A DNA stretch of 64,000 nt, taken from assembly GCF_001632775.1 (NCBI RefSeq), contig NZ_CP015249.1, forward strand, positions 1,282,686 through 1,346,685. Direction: 5' to 3'. The position numbers were made by a program, and so were the translations under genes. Under the pieces are notes generated by a model that searched no databases, had not been told where the DNA came from, and saw only the letters and a program-made list of their open reading frames with translations. This DNA comes from Dokdonella koreensis DS-123. Lineage in GTDB: Bacteria > Pseudomonadota > Gammaproteobacteria > Xanthomonadales > Rhodanobacteraceae. Of the stretch, positions 9,252 through 21,833 are shown piece after piece. Positions within the stretch are counted from its first letter, which is position 1. Each line of letters begins with the position of its first letter.

Positions 9252-10697
9252 TCAGTTCGCGCCGTCCTTCGCGAACGCCCCCGGCGCCGAGCCGAAGTCG
9301 CCCTCGGCCTCGGCGGCCAGGTACAGCGCCACCGCGTAGACCGCCACGTTCTGGCGCAATTGCTCGATGTCGACCTTGTCGAGCGTGTCGTTGGCGGTGT
9401 GATGCCATTCGAAGTAGCGCGAGGTGTCCTGGTGCAGCGACAGGCCGGCCATGCCGACCGCGTGCACGGCCGAGAGGTCCGAGCCGCCACTGCCGGGCGC
9501 GGCGGCGTCGTAGGTGACGCCGAGCGGCGCCAGCGCGGCGGCAATGCGGTCGATCGCGCCGCGTGCGGACGGCTTGACGGTGGCGGTCAGCTTGACGATG
9601 CGATCGGCGCCGGCGTCGGATTCGGCGCCGATCACGGCCTTGGCGATCTCGGCGCGATGGTTTTCGGCGTAGGCCTTGCCGCCGTAGAGGCCGGCTTCCT
9701 CGTTGGCGAAGGCGACCACGCGGATGCTGCGCCGCGGGCGTTCGGGCAGTTGGGCGATCAGGTGCGCGGCGGCGGTGGTGATGGCGATGCCCGAGGCGTC
9801 GTCGATCGCGCCGGTGCCGAGATCCCAGGAGTCCAGGTGCCCGCCGGTGAGGACGTACTCGCCGGCGTCGTCGCGGCCGCTGATCTCGCCGATGACGTTG
9901 GCACCGGTGTACTCGCCCTCCAGCCCGCAGTCGAGGTCGAGCCGGAGCGAGACCGGTGCGCTGCGGCGCAGCACCGTGTCGAGCAGGTCGGCGTCGGGGT
10001 TCGACAGCGCGGCGGCCGGGATCGGCGTGACGCCGTCGGCGAAGCTGGTGACACCGGTGTGCGGCGTGCGGTTGTTGTCGGACCCGACCGAGCGCAGCAC
10101 GAACGCCGCCGCGCCCTTCTGCGCGGCCAGCGACGGACCGCGCGAGCGCACGCGCGAGCCCTTGCCGTAGTCGGCCCCGTCGACGCGTACGCTCATGCGC
10201 GGGTTGGCGACATAGACGATCTTGCCGCGCACGGCCGCGTCGGTGGCCGCCTGCAACGCCTCGAGCGAGGCGAACGCGGCGACCTCGGCAGTCAGCCCGC
10301 CCTTCGGCGTCGGCCCGGAATTGCCTAGCGCGGTCAACGCCAGCGTCTGGGCGACCGGCGCGACGATCGCGCCGCTCTCGCTGCGACGCACCCATTTCGG
10401 ATAGCTGACCGGCTCGGTCCGGACCGTGTCGAAGCCGAGCGCGCGGAAACGCGCCGCCATCCATTCCCGCGCCTTGAGGTCATTGGCGCTGCCGGCCAGG
10501 CGCGGACCGATCGAGGTGGTCAGGTCCTCGGTCAGCGTCCAGGCCAGATCGTCCTTCAGCCCCTGCGCGCGCAGCGTCTCGGCGGTCGCCAGTGCGCGAT
10601 CGGGGATCGTCGTGGCGGCCGGGCCGGCCGCGAACGCGGGAGCGAGGCCGGTGGCCAGTAGCGCGGACAGGCCGGCGAACAGCGATGCAAGACGCAT
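9252..10697 (-). CDS. Secreted M28-family zinc metallopeptidase
   Basis: 481 residues with a signal peptide cut near LAPAFAA. The N-terminal part contains the protease-associated type insert (roughly 120-260). The catalytic domain has the di-zinc ligands of clan MH: GGHLDSWDLGTGAIDDASG (His and bridging Asp), FANEEAGLYGGKAY (general-base Glu and Glu ligand), ESDAG (Asp ligand) and EWHHTANDTLDKVD (final His). It should act as an exported aminopeptidase or carboxypeptidase-Q-like enzyme in periplasm or medium. GAGGAG lies just upstream of the ATG. It is co-directional with the Asp-box gene 71 nt downstream and could be co-transcribed with it. It is divergent from a second Asp-box gene. Confidence 0.92.
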   Translation of the reverse strand: MRLASLFAGLSALLATGLAPAFAAGPAATTIPDRALATAETLRAQGLKDDLAWTLTEDLTTSIGPRLAGSANDLKAREWMAARFRALGFDTVRTEPVSYPKWVRRSESGAIVAPVAQTLALTALGNSGPTPKGGLTAEVAAFASLEALQAATDAAVRGKIVYVANPRMSVRVDGADYGKGSRVRSRGPSLAAQKGAAAFVLRSVGSDNNRTPHTGVTSFADGVTPIPAAALSNPDADLLDTVLRRSAPVSLRLDLDCGLEGEYTGANVIGEISGRDDAGEYVLTGGHLDSWDLGTGAIDDASGIAITTAAAHLIAQLPERPRRSIRVVAFANEEAGLYGGKAYAENHRAEIAKAVIGAESDAGADRIVKLTATVKPSARGAIDRIAAALAPLGVTYDAAAPGSGGSDLSAVHAVGMAGLSLHQDTSRYFEWHHTANDTLDKVDIEQLRQNVAVYAVALYLAAEAEGDFGSAPGAFAKDGAN

Positions 10698-10877
10698 GGG
10701 GACTCCTCTGGAGCGTGTTGTGGACGTTGAGCCGAGCGCGAAGGCCCAGGCGCGGTGATCGGGCAAGGCACCGCCGGCCGGGCAGGCAAAGCCGAAACGA
10801 TACCAGCCCGCCCGATGTCTTGGTTCGCCGCGATTTTGCGTATCAGGTTTGCGGACAAGAACGAATCGGAGTTCATC

Positions 10878-13721
10878 ATGCGCATCGTACGAGTGCTCGG
10901 CCTGGGCCTCGGCCTCGCCGCCCTGCCGCTGGCGGCGGCACCGGGCAGCTGGACCGGCAGCGGGCCGTTCGGCGGCCAGGTCCATGCCGTGGCTGCCGAT
11001 CCGGCACTGCCGGATCGTCTCTACGCCGCCACCCGCAACGGCTTCTTCCGCAGCCTCGACGCGGGCACGAGCTGGCAGGCGGCGGAGACCGGCCTGCCGG
11101 TGCCGCGGCCGTGGAACGGTGTGTTCGCGACGGACCCGGACACCGGTGGCCTGCTCTGGCTGGTCGACGCGCAGGGGCGCCTGCACCGCAGCACGGACGG
11201 TGCGTCGAGCTGGACCGAGACCGGCTATCGCAACGCCTTCTTCCCGTATGCCGGCCGCGCGCGCCTGGCCGCCGCCCGGGCCGGCAGCGCACGCGTGCTG
11301 TGGCTGGCCACGCGCGGCGGCGGGCTCTCGCGCAGCGACGACGACGGCGCCACGTTCGCGCCGGTCGCTGCGCTCGCCGGGGTCGAGGCCGAGTACGTCT
11401 GGGCCGCACCGGCGCCATCCGCGCTGCTGCTGGCCGGCACGCCCGAAACCGACTGCGCCGGCGGCATCACCCGTCCGCTGCGCCGCAGCGTGGACGGCGG
11501 CGCGACCTGGACCGCCGTAACCGTCGCCGATGCCTGCCAGCAGAGCCTGCTCGCGGCAGCGCGCTCGGCCGCCGACCCGAACCGGCTCTATGCGCTGATC
11601 GGCGCGTACTACCAGCGCGTGGGGCGGTTGCACGTCAGCACCGACGGCGGCGCCACCTGGGCGGCGACCGCGTATCAGGGCGCCGCGCTGGCGGTGCCGC
11701 GGCCCGGCGGCGCCGAACGGCTCTGGCTCGACGCGCAGCTCTCGACCGACGGTGGCGCGACGTTCGCCGCGCGTGCGGCCGGTGTCACGACCAATGGCGA
11801 ACACGTGCCGCTGCCGGTCGACCTGGTCGTGCATCCGGCCTATCCGGCCGTGCCGACGCTGTGGCTGGCCACCGAGTCGGCCGGTCTGTATGCCAGCGGC
11901 AACGACGGCCTGAGCTGGGCACCGTCGAACACCGGCCTGGCGGCGACCAACATCCGCGCGCTGGCCGTGCATCCGCTGGACGGTACGCGCGTCTATGCCG
12001 GCTACGGCGATGCGGCGACCTCACCGTCGCCGGCGCTGTACCGGCGCCTCGGCAGCGGCTGGGCGGCGGCCAACATCGGCCTGGACGCCTACCAGGTGCG
12101 CGGCATCACGCTCGATCCGACCACCGCGGCCGCGCCGTCGCCGATGCTGTACGCGGTCGGCAGCGGCGCGGACCCGGCGACCGGCCTGCGCGACGGTGGC
12201 CTCTACAAGAGCCTGGACGGGGGGGCCACCTGGGCGACGATCGATGCCGGCGTGCCGAGCAACGCGTTCGGGCGCGCGATCGGCATCGTGCGCAACCTAG
12301 TGCCCGATCCGCGCTCGTGCGTCGCGCCGCCGGCGAGTGGTCCGTGTATCAGCGGGCCGCTGCGCACGCTGTACGCGACGGCCACCGGCACGCGCGGCGC
12401 CGGCGGCGTGCGCGCCTGGCGCGTGCTCAAGAGCACCGACGCCGGTGCGAGCTGGGCCAGCAGCGACACCGGCCTGCCGCACGACGTGTCCGCCCCCGAC
12501 GGCAGCTACAGCACGATCAGCGGCGCAGTGCCGCTGGTGATGGATCCCGCCGTGCCCTCGACGCTGTACGTCGGCACGTTTGCGCAGAACACGCGCTACG
12601 ACCCGGTCACCGCCACCTACGACGCGCCGCAGATCGCCAGCGGCGTATTCAGGAGTACCGACGGCGGCGCCACCTGGACACATCGCAGCAACGGCCTGCC
12701 GCGCTTCCCGGGCTCGGCCGATGCGGCGCTGGACGTGCTGGCGCTGGCGATCGATCCGGCGCACCCGCAGACGCTGTGGGCCAGCACGATCGACACCAAC
12801 AACTGGACCGGTCCGGGCAGCCTCTACAAGACCACCGACGGCGGCGCCAACTGGGTGCTGGCCAACGCCGGCATCACCGCTCCGGACACGCGTGCGCTGC
12901 TGGTCGATCCGGCCACGCCGGGCACGCTCTACGCGGCCAGCGGCGGTCTCGATGCGGCCAACCCCGGTGGCGTGTTCAAGAGCGTCGACGGCGGTGCCAC
13001 CTGGCGCTCGATCAGCCTCGGTCTGCCGGCTTCTTCGGCGACTGCGCTGGCGCTCGATCCGGCCGATCCGGCGATCCTGCACGCCGGCTCCGGGGGTGGC
13101 GTGTTCACGCTGGAGCAGCTGCCCGACGCCGACGGCGACGGCATTCCCGACACCGTCGAAGCGGCCGGGCCCAACGGCGGCGACAGCGATGGCGACGGCG
13201 TTCCCGATGCGCAGCAGGCCACGGTCGGCGTGACCGCGCCGGGCGCCGGCACGGCGGCCTGGCGTCCGGGTGACACCGGGACGGCGGCGGCTGCACCGCT
13301 CGGCGCCGACGCGGCCTGGTTCACGGTCAAGCTGGTCGCCGGCAGCTGCCCGCAACTGGTCGACGTGGCGGCCGTCGATGTGGCCGGTTTGCCGGCGGAC
13401 CCGGGTTACGGCTATCCGCGCGGCCTGCTGCGCTTCGAGGCGCCGCAGTGCCCCGGCGCGACGGTCGACGTGACCTTCCACGGCACTGATTTCGGTAGCG
13501 GGTGGCGCTGGCGGCTGTACGGTCCGTCGACCCCGGGTGACGCGGCGACGATCGGCTGGCACGACGCCGGACCGGTCGTCGTCGGCCGGCAGGGAAACAC
13601 CTGGCGCCTGAGCTTCGCCGCCGGCGATTTCGGCAGCTATCGCCCGGCCAGCACCGGCTCGATCCTGTTCGTCGGGGGACCGGCGCGCGAGGAGACGATC
13701 TTCGCCGCCGGCTTCGAGTAG
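10878..13721 (+). CDS. Secreted Asp-box repeat protein with calcium-type repeats, choice-of-anchor U domain and FxxGFE tail
   Basis: 947 residues. The signal peptide is short (LAALPLAAA). At least ten S-x-D-x-G-x-x-W/F boxes run from about residue 50 to 740 (SLDAGTSW, SVDGGATW, STDGGATW, STDAGASW, TTDGGANW). Then come thrombospondin-type-3-like acidic repeats (DADGDGIPD and DSDGDGVPD, about 753-775), which bind calcium in other proteins. A C-terminal beta domain of about 150 residues matches my memory of the choice-of-anchor U domain. It finishes EETIFAAGFE. ATG 10878 is preceded by CGGAG. The long in-frame upstream extension has no signal peptide and is not used. It likely binds glycans or proteins at the surface. 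A strong terminator follows. Confidence 0.87.
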   Translation: MRIVRVLGLGLGLAALPLAAAPGSWTGSGPFGGQVHAVAADPALPDRLYAATRNGFFRSLDAGTSWQAAETGLPVPRPWNGVFATDPDTGGLLWLVDAQGRLHRSTDGASSWTETGYRNAFFPYAGRARLAAARAGSARVLWLATRGGGLSRSDDDGATFAPVAALAGVEAEYVWAAPAPSALLLAGTPETDCAGGITRPLRRSVDGGATWTAVTVADACQQSLLAAARSAADPNRLYALIGAYYQRVGRLHVSTDGGATWAATAYQGAALAVPRPGGAERLWLDAQLSTDGGATFAARAAGVTTNGEHVPLPVDLVVHPAYPAVPTLWLATESAGLYASGNDGLSWAPSNTGLAATNIRALAVHPLDGTRVYAGYGDAATSPSPALYRRLGSGWAAANIGLDAYQVRGITLDPTTAAAPSPMLYAVGSGADPATGLRDGGLYKSLDGGATWATIDAGVPSNAFGRAIGIVRNLVPDPRSCVAPPASGPCISGPLRTLYATATGTRGAGGVRAWRVLKSTDAGASWASSDTGLPHDVSAPDGSYSTISGAVPLVMDPAVPSTLYVGTFAQNTRYDPVTATYDAPQIASGVFRSTDGGATWTHRSNGLPRFPGSADAALDVLALAIDPAHPQTLWASTIDTNNWTGPGSLYKTTDGGANWVLANAGITAPDTRALLVDPATPGTLYAASGGLDAANPGGVFKSVDGGATWRSISLGLPASSATALALDPADPAILHAGSGGGVFTLEQLPDADGDGIPDTVEAAGPNGGDSDGDGVPDAQQATVGVTAPGAGTAAWRPGDTGTAAAAPLGADAAWFTVKLVAGSCPQLVDVAAVDVAGLPADPGYGYPRGLLRFEAPQCPGATVDVTFHGTDFGSGWRWRLYGPSTPGDAATIGWHDAGPVVVGRQGNTWRLSFAAGDFGSYRPASTGSILFVGGPAREETIFAAGFE

Positions 13722-13753
13722 CCGGCAGCTACCGCACCGTTTGGGAGGAGGGA

Positions 13754-13790
13754 GGCGGGACGTGCGCCTGGCGTGCGTCCCGCCGCTTTT
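13754..13790 (+). terminator. Intrinsic terminator after the Asp-box gene
   Basis: A perfect 9-bp stem, GGCGGGACG / CGTCCCGCC, with a 13-nt loop is followed by GCTTTT. It lies 33 nt after the stop codon of the plus-strand gene and before the inverted repeats. Confidence 0.7.
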
Positions 13791-13850
13791 CGGGAGGTTC
13801 ATCCTGCAGCGCGATCATCGCTCCCGCTCCCGCTCCCGTTCCCGCTGTTG

Positions 13851-14123
13851 CTTTCGCCTTTGACGTTGGGCGCCCTAAAGCGAGCCGAGCATCGCAGGCC
13901 AGCCAGGCCGCAGAGCTGCCCCGTGTCTGAGCGAAGCGCGTTGGGGCAACGTGCCTGGCCGGCCGAGAAGCGCAGGGGACCGGCGCGGCGCAGCCGTGCC
14001 GGCTCGCGCCGGCGCAGGCGGTTTTGGTTACTTTTGCCAAGACAAAGAATTTCCTGGAGACATTCTTGACGTCGCGCAGCGACGGCCCGAAGGGCGGCCG
14101 CCAGGGATGGCGGGCCGCAAAAG
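13851..14123 (+). repeat. Left copy of a ~250-nt non-coding repeat (inverted pair)
   Basis: Read 5-prime to 3-prime, this block aligns with the reverse complement of 14248-14496. It begins at CTTTCGCCTTTG. It shares CGCCCTAAAGCGAGCC, CCCCGTGTCTGAGCGAAGCG and GAGAAGCGCAGGGGAC, then GGTTTTGGTTACTT and GCCAGGGATGG in the same order. Most bases agree by hand alignment. This copy carries an extra GC-rich ~35 nt after GCAGGGGAC. Short frames in it give low-complexity peptides and look spurious. I know similar intergenic blocks from Xanthomonadales genomes, but no function. Confidence 0.85.
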
Positions 14124-14247
14124 TGACCCGCGCGCGGAGCGTGCGGAAGCTGTTGCTTTGATCTTCCGCCGTGGCTTTGAGGGATTGCCGGCACGGAGCA
14201 AAGCAGGAGCACGATCAAGAGCTTTCGTCCGCTGCGCGGCCGAGTCC

Positions 14248-14496
14248 CTTTTGTGGCGGTCCATCCCTGGCCGCCACCCGTACGGGCCATCGCTGACGCG
14301 ATGTCAAAAATGTCTTCCGGACATTTTTTGACGGGCCAAAAGGAACCAAAAGCCCTCTCGCCCGGCGTCCCCTGCGCTTCTCGGACGACGAGGCACGGCG
14401 CCCCAACTCGCTTCGCTCAGACACGGGGCGCCTCTGCGGCCTCGCCGCCCTCCGATGCTCGGCTCGCTTTAGGGCGACCAACGGCAAAGGCGAAAG
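14248..14496 (-). repeat. Right copy of the ~250-nt repeat, inverted
   Basis: Reverse complement of the left copy. It contains a perfect internal hairpin near 14305-14332 (AAAAATGTC-TTCC-GGACATTTTT), whose counterpart in the left copy is partly degraded. The spacer between copies (14124-14247) contains GCGGAAG...CTTCCGC, so the whole 646-nt block could fold as one long cruciform or transcript hairpin. It lies between the terminator of the Asp-box gene and the 3-prime end of mscL, thus in a convergent intergenic space with no gene of its own. Confidence 0.85.
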
Positions 14497-14572
14497 CCAC
14501 AGCCACAGCCAACAGCGACAGCCGACAGCTGCAGGTGATCGCTCGTGGGAAGTTCGTATTCCGGCCGGGGCC

Positions 14573-14992
14573 TCAGAGCAGTGGCTTGCCGATCGGCTGG
14601 CCGGCCTTGAGCAGGTCGCGGATCTCGGTCAGCAGCACGACGTCCGCGGGGGGCGCCGCCGGGGCTTCTTCCTGCTTGCGGCTGAGGCGATTGATCGCCT
14701 TGATGACCAGGAAGATCGCGAAGGCGATGATGATGAACTGGATCAGCGTATTGAAGAACGCGCCGTACTGGATCGCGACTTCGCCCTTGCCGTCGGCAGC
14801 GGCCTGCACCAGCACGAGCTTGTAGGCCGAGAAGTCGACACCGCCGATCAGGTAGCCGATCGGCGGCATGATGACCTGATCGACCAGGGACGAGACGATC
14901 TTGCCGAACGCGCCACCGATGACGACACCGACGGCCAGGTCGATCACGTTGCCGCGCATCGCAAACGTCTTGAATTCGCTGAAGAAGCTCAT
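14573..14992 (-). CDS. mscL: Large-conductance mechanosensitive channel
   Basis: 139 residues, the usual size. The N-terminal amphipathic helix ([15 protein letters not shown]) is followed by TM1 with the pore-lining pattern [19 protein letters not shown] periplasmic loop and TM2 ([22 protein letters not shown]) come next, and then a charged C-terminal bundle helix (LTEIRDLL). It forms a homopentameric pore in the inner membrane that opens under osmotic downshock. The gene stands alone between the inverted repeat and the metal efflux operon. Confidence 0.97.
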   Translation of the reverse strand: MSFFSEFKTFAMRGNVIDLAVGVVIGGAFGKIVSSLVDQVIMPPIGYLIGGVDFSAYKLVLVQAAADGKGEVAIQYGAFFNTLIQFIIIAFAIFLVIKAINRLSRKQEEAPAAPPADVVLLTEIRDLLKAGQPIGKPLL

Positions 14993-15051
14993 GGGCTTTC
15001 CCTCTCGGTCGATGAAGTGAAGACTGCCGCCGCCGCGGCGGCGGGCCTACT

Positions 15052-19324
<4,273 letters not shown>

Positions 19325-19325
<1 letters not shown>

Positions 19326-20590
19326 CAGGGGGTCTCCTCGTCGGCGGCGAAGGCGTCGCCGGTCAGCCGCTGGATCTCGATCAGGGCGCGGTGGAAATCG
19401 CGCGCGGCGGTGATCTGGTCGCGCCGGGCGGCGAGCAGGTCGGCTTGCAGCTGCGCCCACTCCAGGTACGAGAGCGCGCCGGCGCGATAGCTGCGCCCGG
19501 CTTCTTCCTCGGCCCGGACCAGGCGCGGCAGCACGTCCGTGTCGGCACGGCTCACCGCCTGGCGGTCGGCCAGCAGCCGGCCGTGTGCCTCGGCCAGCGT
19601 CGCGTAGAGGCCGATCGCCTCGGACTCGCGCTCCAGCTCCAGGTCGGCCAGTTCCGCTTCGGCGGCGACGATGCCCGGACGGGCCCGCGTGCGGCTGCCG
19701 AGCGGCAGCGACAGTCCGGCGATCAGCGCGGTGTCGCCGGTCGCCTGCAGGCGGCGCACGCCGACGTCCCAGGCGAGGTCGGCGCTGCCGGCGCTGCGCG
19801 CGAGCTGCAGCCGCGCTTCGCTCAGGCGCCGTTCGTCGGCGAAGCGGCGCAGTTCCGGGCTGCGGTCGAGCAGGGCGGTCAGCGCCTCGAAGGCCGGCAC
19901 GGCCGGCAGCGCCAGCAGGTCGCCGGCAAGCCGCTCGAAGCCCGGATCGCGCTCGCCCCAGGTGGCGGCCAGGCGGCGGCGCGCCGCGGCGCCCTGGGTC
20001 TGCAGCAGCTCGCGTTCGAGCGTGGCCCGCGCCAGTGCCGCTTCGGCGGCGAGCTGCACCGGGCGCGGCGAGGCGCCGGCGCTCACGCGGCGCGCCGCGG
20101 CGGCGGCGGTCCGCGTGCGCTGGTCGACCAGGTCCGTGGCGGCGGCCTCGGCGGCCTGGATCGCCAGCGCGTCCAGGTAGCGCCGGGCGACCTCGGCCAG
20201 CAGGTCCAGGCGTGTCGCCCGGGTCTCGTTCGCCAGGGCGTCCAGGCGGCCCTGGGCCACGGCGACGCGCGCCTCGCGCTTGTCGCCGCGCTCGATCACC
20301 GACGACAGGCTGAGGCTGAGCTCGGCCGCGCCGAAGCCGGCGGTGTCGCCGCTGCCGAGCACGTTCTCGAGCGTGGCGCCGGCCGTCAGCGGCGGCTTCT
20401 GCGCGGCCTCGTCACGGGCGGCGGTCCGGGCGACGCGTGCCAGCGGCAGGCGTTCGAGCGCGGGGTGGCGCTCCAGGGTCAGCGTGAAGGCCTGTTCCAG
20501 GGTCAGCGGCGCCGAATCACGGGCGGACGCCCCCGGTGGCCAGGCGGCCACGCACAGCATGGCGGCCCAGGCCGCCCAATAACGCACCAT
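19325..20590 (-). CDS. TolC-family outer-membrane efflux channel (CzcC-like)
   Basis: 421 residues with a signal peptide cut near PPGASA. It has two repeats of long alpha-helical coiled-coil hairpins rich in Ala, Glu, Arg and Leu (for example LTLEQAFTLTLERHPALE, and the second half with LAEAHGRLLADRQAVSRAD). Short beta stretches such as AAELSLSLSSVIERGDKREAR belong to the barrel. It forms the trimeric exit duct for the CzcB/CzcA-like pair downstream. Its stop overlaps the adaptor start by one base (TGATG). It lies 55 nt after the CzcI-like gene. Confidence 0.9.
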
Positions 20591-20645
20591 CGATCGTCTC
20601 CGAAAAGTTGAACGGGCACGACCGCCGAAGCGGTCGCGGCGGCGC

Positions 20646-20996
20646 TCAGGCGCTGATCGGAGGACGCAGGGGATCGGCCGGCTGGCGGTCGGCGAGGCGC
20701 AGCGGCCGCAGCGGCGGAATGCCGAGGGCCGGTACCGGGGGCGCCACGGCGGGCAGCGCCGCCGGCAGGGCGATCGTGTGCAGGCAGCAATGCAGCGCAT
20801 GCAGCACGAGGTCGGACGGGTTCTCCTCGCCGGTGGTGCTGCCGGCGACCGCCTCGATCTGCGGCTGCGTCGCGCCATGCGCGGCATCGTGCAGGTCGCA
20901 GGCGATGGCGAGCAGCGGCCGCAGCAGGATGCACAGCGCGACCAGCGCCATCACGAGGATGGCGCGCGGGCGGCGATGGCGGGAGACGGCCAGCAT
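20646..20996 (-). CDS. CzcI-like small exported metal-response protein
   Basis: 116 residues. A basic N-terminus and one hydrophobic helix (about 12-32) lead into a short periplasmic domain with Cys and His. CDLHDAAHG lies near residue 33 and VLHALHCCLH near 65-74. The tail is proline-rich. The size, the position as first gene before a Czc-type TolC-adaptor-pump set, and the Cys/His pattern match the CzcI-type proteins linked to cation efflux regulation. DUF2946-type copper proteins are the main alternative. Direct proof of metal binding is absent. It begins 38 nt after the end of the FAH-family gene on the same strand. Confidence 0.65.
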   Translation of the reverse strand: MLAVSRHRRPRAILVMALVALCILLRPLLAIACDLHDAAHGATQPQIEAVAGSTTGEENPSDLVLHALHCCLHTIALPAALPAVAPPVPALGIPPLRPLRLADRQPADPLRPPISA

Positions 20997-21034
20997 GGGC
21001 GCGCAGCCTAGCGGTGACCCGGCGCGCTACACAA

Positions 21035-21721
21035 TCACACGATGCGCCCTTCCAGTATGGCGACGTCGGCGAACGCGGCGCGGAACGTGTCGCCGCGCAC
21101 CAGCGCCGCCACGCCGGCCGGCGTGCCGGTGAAGATCAGGTCGCCGGCCTGCAGCGTGTAGAGCCGTGACAGCTCGTGGATGACCTCGGCGACGGTGAAC
21201 ACCATCTCGGCGATGTCGCCGCGCTGGCGCAGGACGCCGTTGACGTGCAGCGTCAGCGCGCCGCCGGCCGGATGCCCGGTCTCGCCGGCCCGGCGCAGCG
21301 CCGAGACCGGCGCGGAATGGTCGAAGCCCTTGCCGACGTCCCAGGGCAGGCCGCCGGCCTTGGCGCGGGCCTGCAGGTCGCGGCGCGTCAGGTCCAGGCC
21401 GACGCCGTAGCCGTAGATGCAGGCCGGCGCATCGGCCACGGCGATGTCGCGTCCGCCCGACGCCAGCGCGACCACCAGCTCGACCTCGTGGTGCAGGTCG
21501 CCGGTGGCGGGCGGGTACGGCACGTCCGCGCCGTCGGCGACGATCGCGTCCGCCGGCTTGGAGAAGAACACCGGCTGCGAGCGGTCGGCGGTCGCGCCCA
21601 TCTCGCGCGCGTGCTCGGCGTAGTTGCGGCCGATGCAGTAGATGCGGTGCACCGGAAAGCGCGCGGTCTCGCCGACGACGGCAAGGCTGGGAATCGGCGG
21701 GGCGGGAACGACGTAGGTCAT
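21035..21721 (-). CDS. Fumarylacetoacetate hydrolase (FAH) family protein
   Basis: 228 residues, the size of the single-domain bacterial FAH enzymes. Signature parts are IYCIGRNYAEHAREMG, QPVFFSKPADAIV, the metal-binding HHEVELVVAL (Glu pair), GYGVGLDLTRRDLQ (Asp ligand) and FTGTPAGVA near the end. These enzymes cleave C-C bonds in fumarylpyruvate, acylpyruvates or decarboxylate oxaloacetate. The N-terminal pattern is close to fumarylpyruvate hydrolases, but no gentisate genes are nearby, so the substrate is left open. It has no functional link to its neighbours and may only share transcription with the CzcI-like gene. Confidence 0.9.
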   Translation of the reverse strand: MTYVVPAPPIPSLAVVGETARFPVHRIYCIGRNYAEHAREMGATADRSQPVFFSKPADAIVADGADVPYPPATGDLHHEVELVVALASGGRDIAVADAPACIYGYGVGLDLTRRDLQARAKAGGLPWDVGKGFDHSAPVSALRRAGETGHPAGGALTLHVNGVLRQRGDIAEMVFTVAEVIHELSRLYTLQAGDLIFTGTPAGVAALVRGDTFRAAFADVAILEGRIV

Positions 21722-21833
21722 CGGGGCAGGCTCGCGGGAAAGCCGCGATTGTGGAGCGCCTGCCGGCGGCACGGAAGCCTGGCGGTGCCGGGACGCGGCC
21801 GGCGGCGCTCCGTGCCGCCCGGCGCCACCGGTG

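Noticed and set aside
13773-14487. Several 80-160 residue frames inside the inverted repeats
   Set aside because: They occur on both strands with SERS/Arg-rich composition and no ribosome sites. The two inverted repeat copies explain them.
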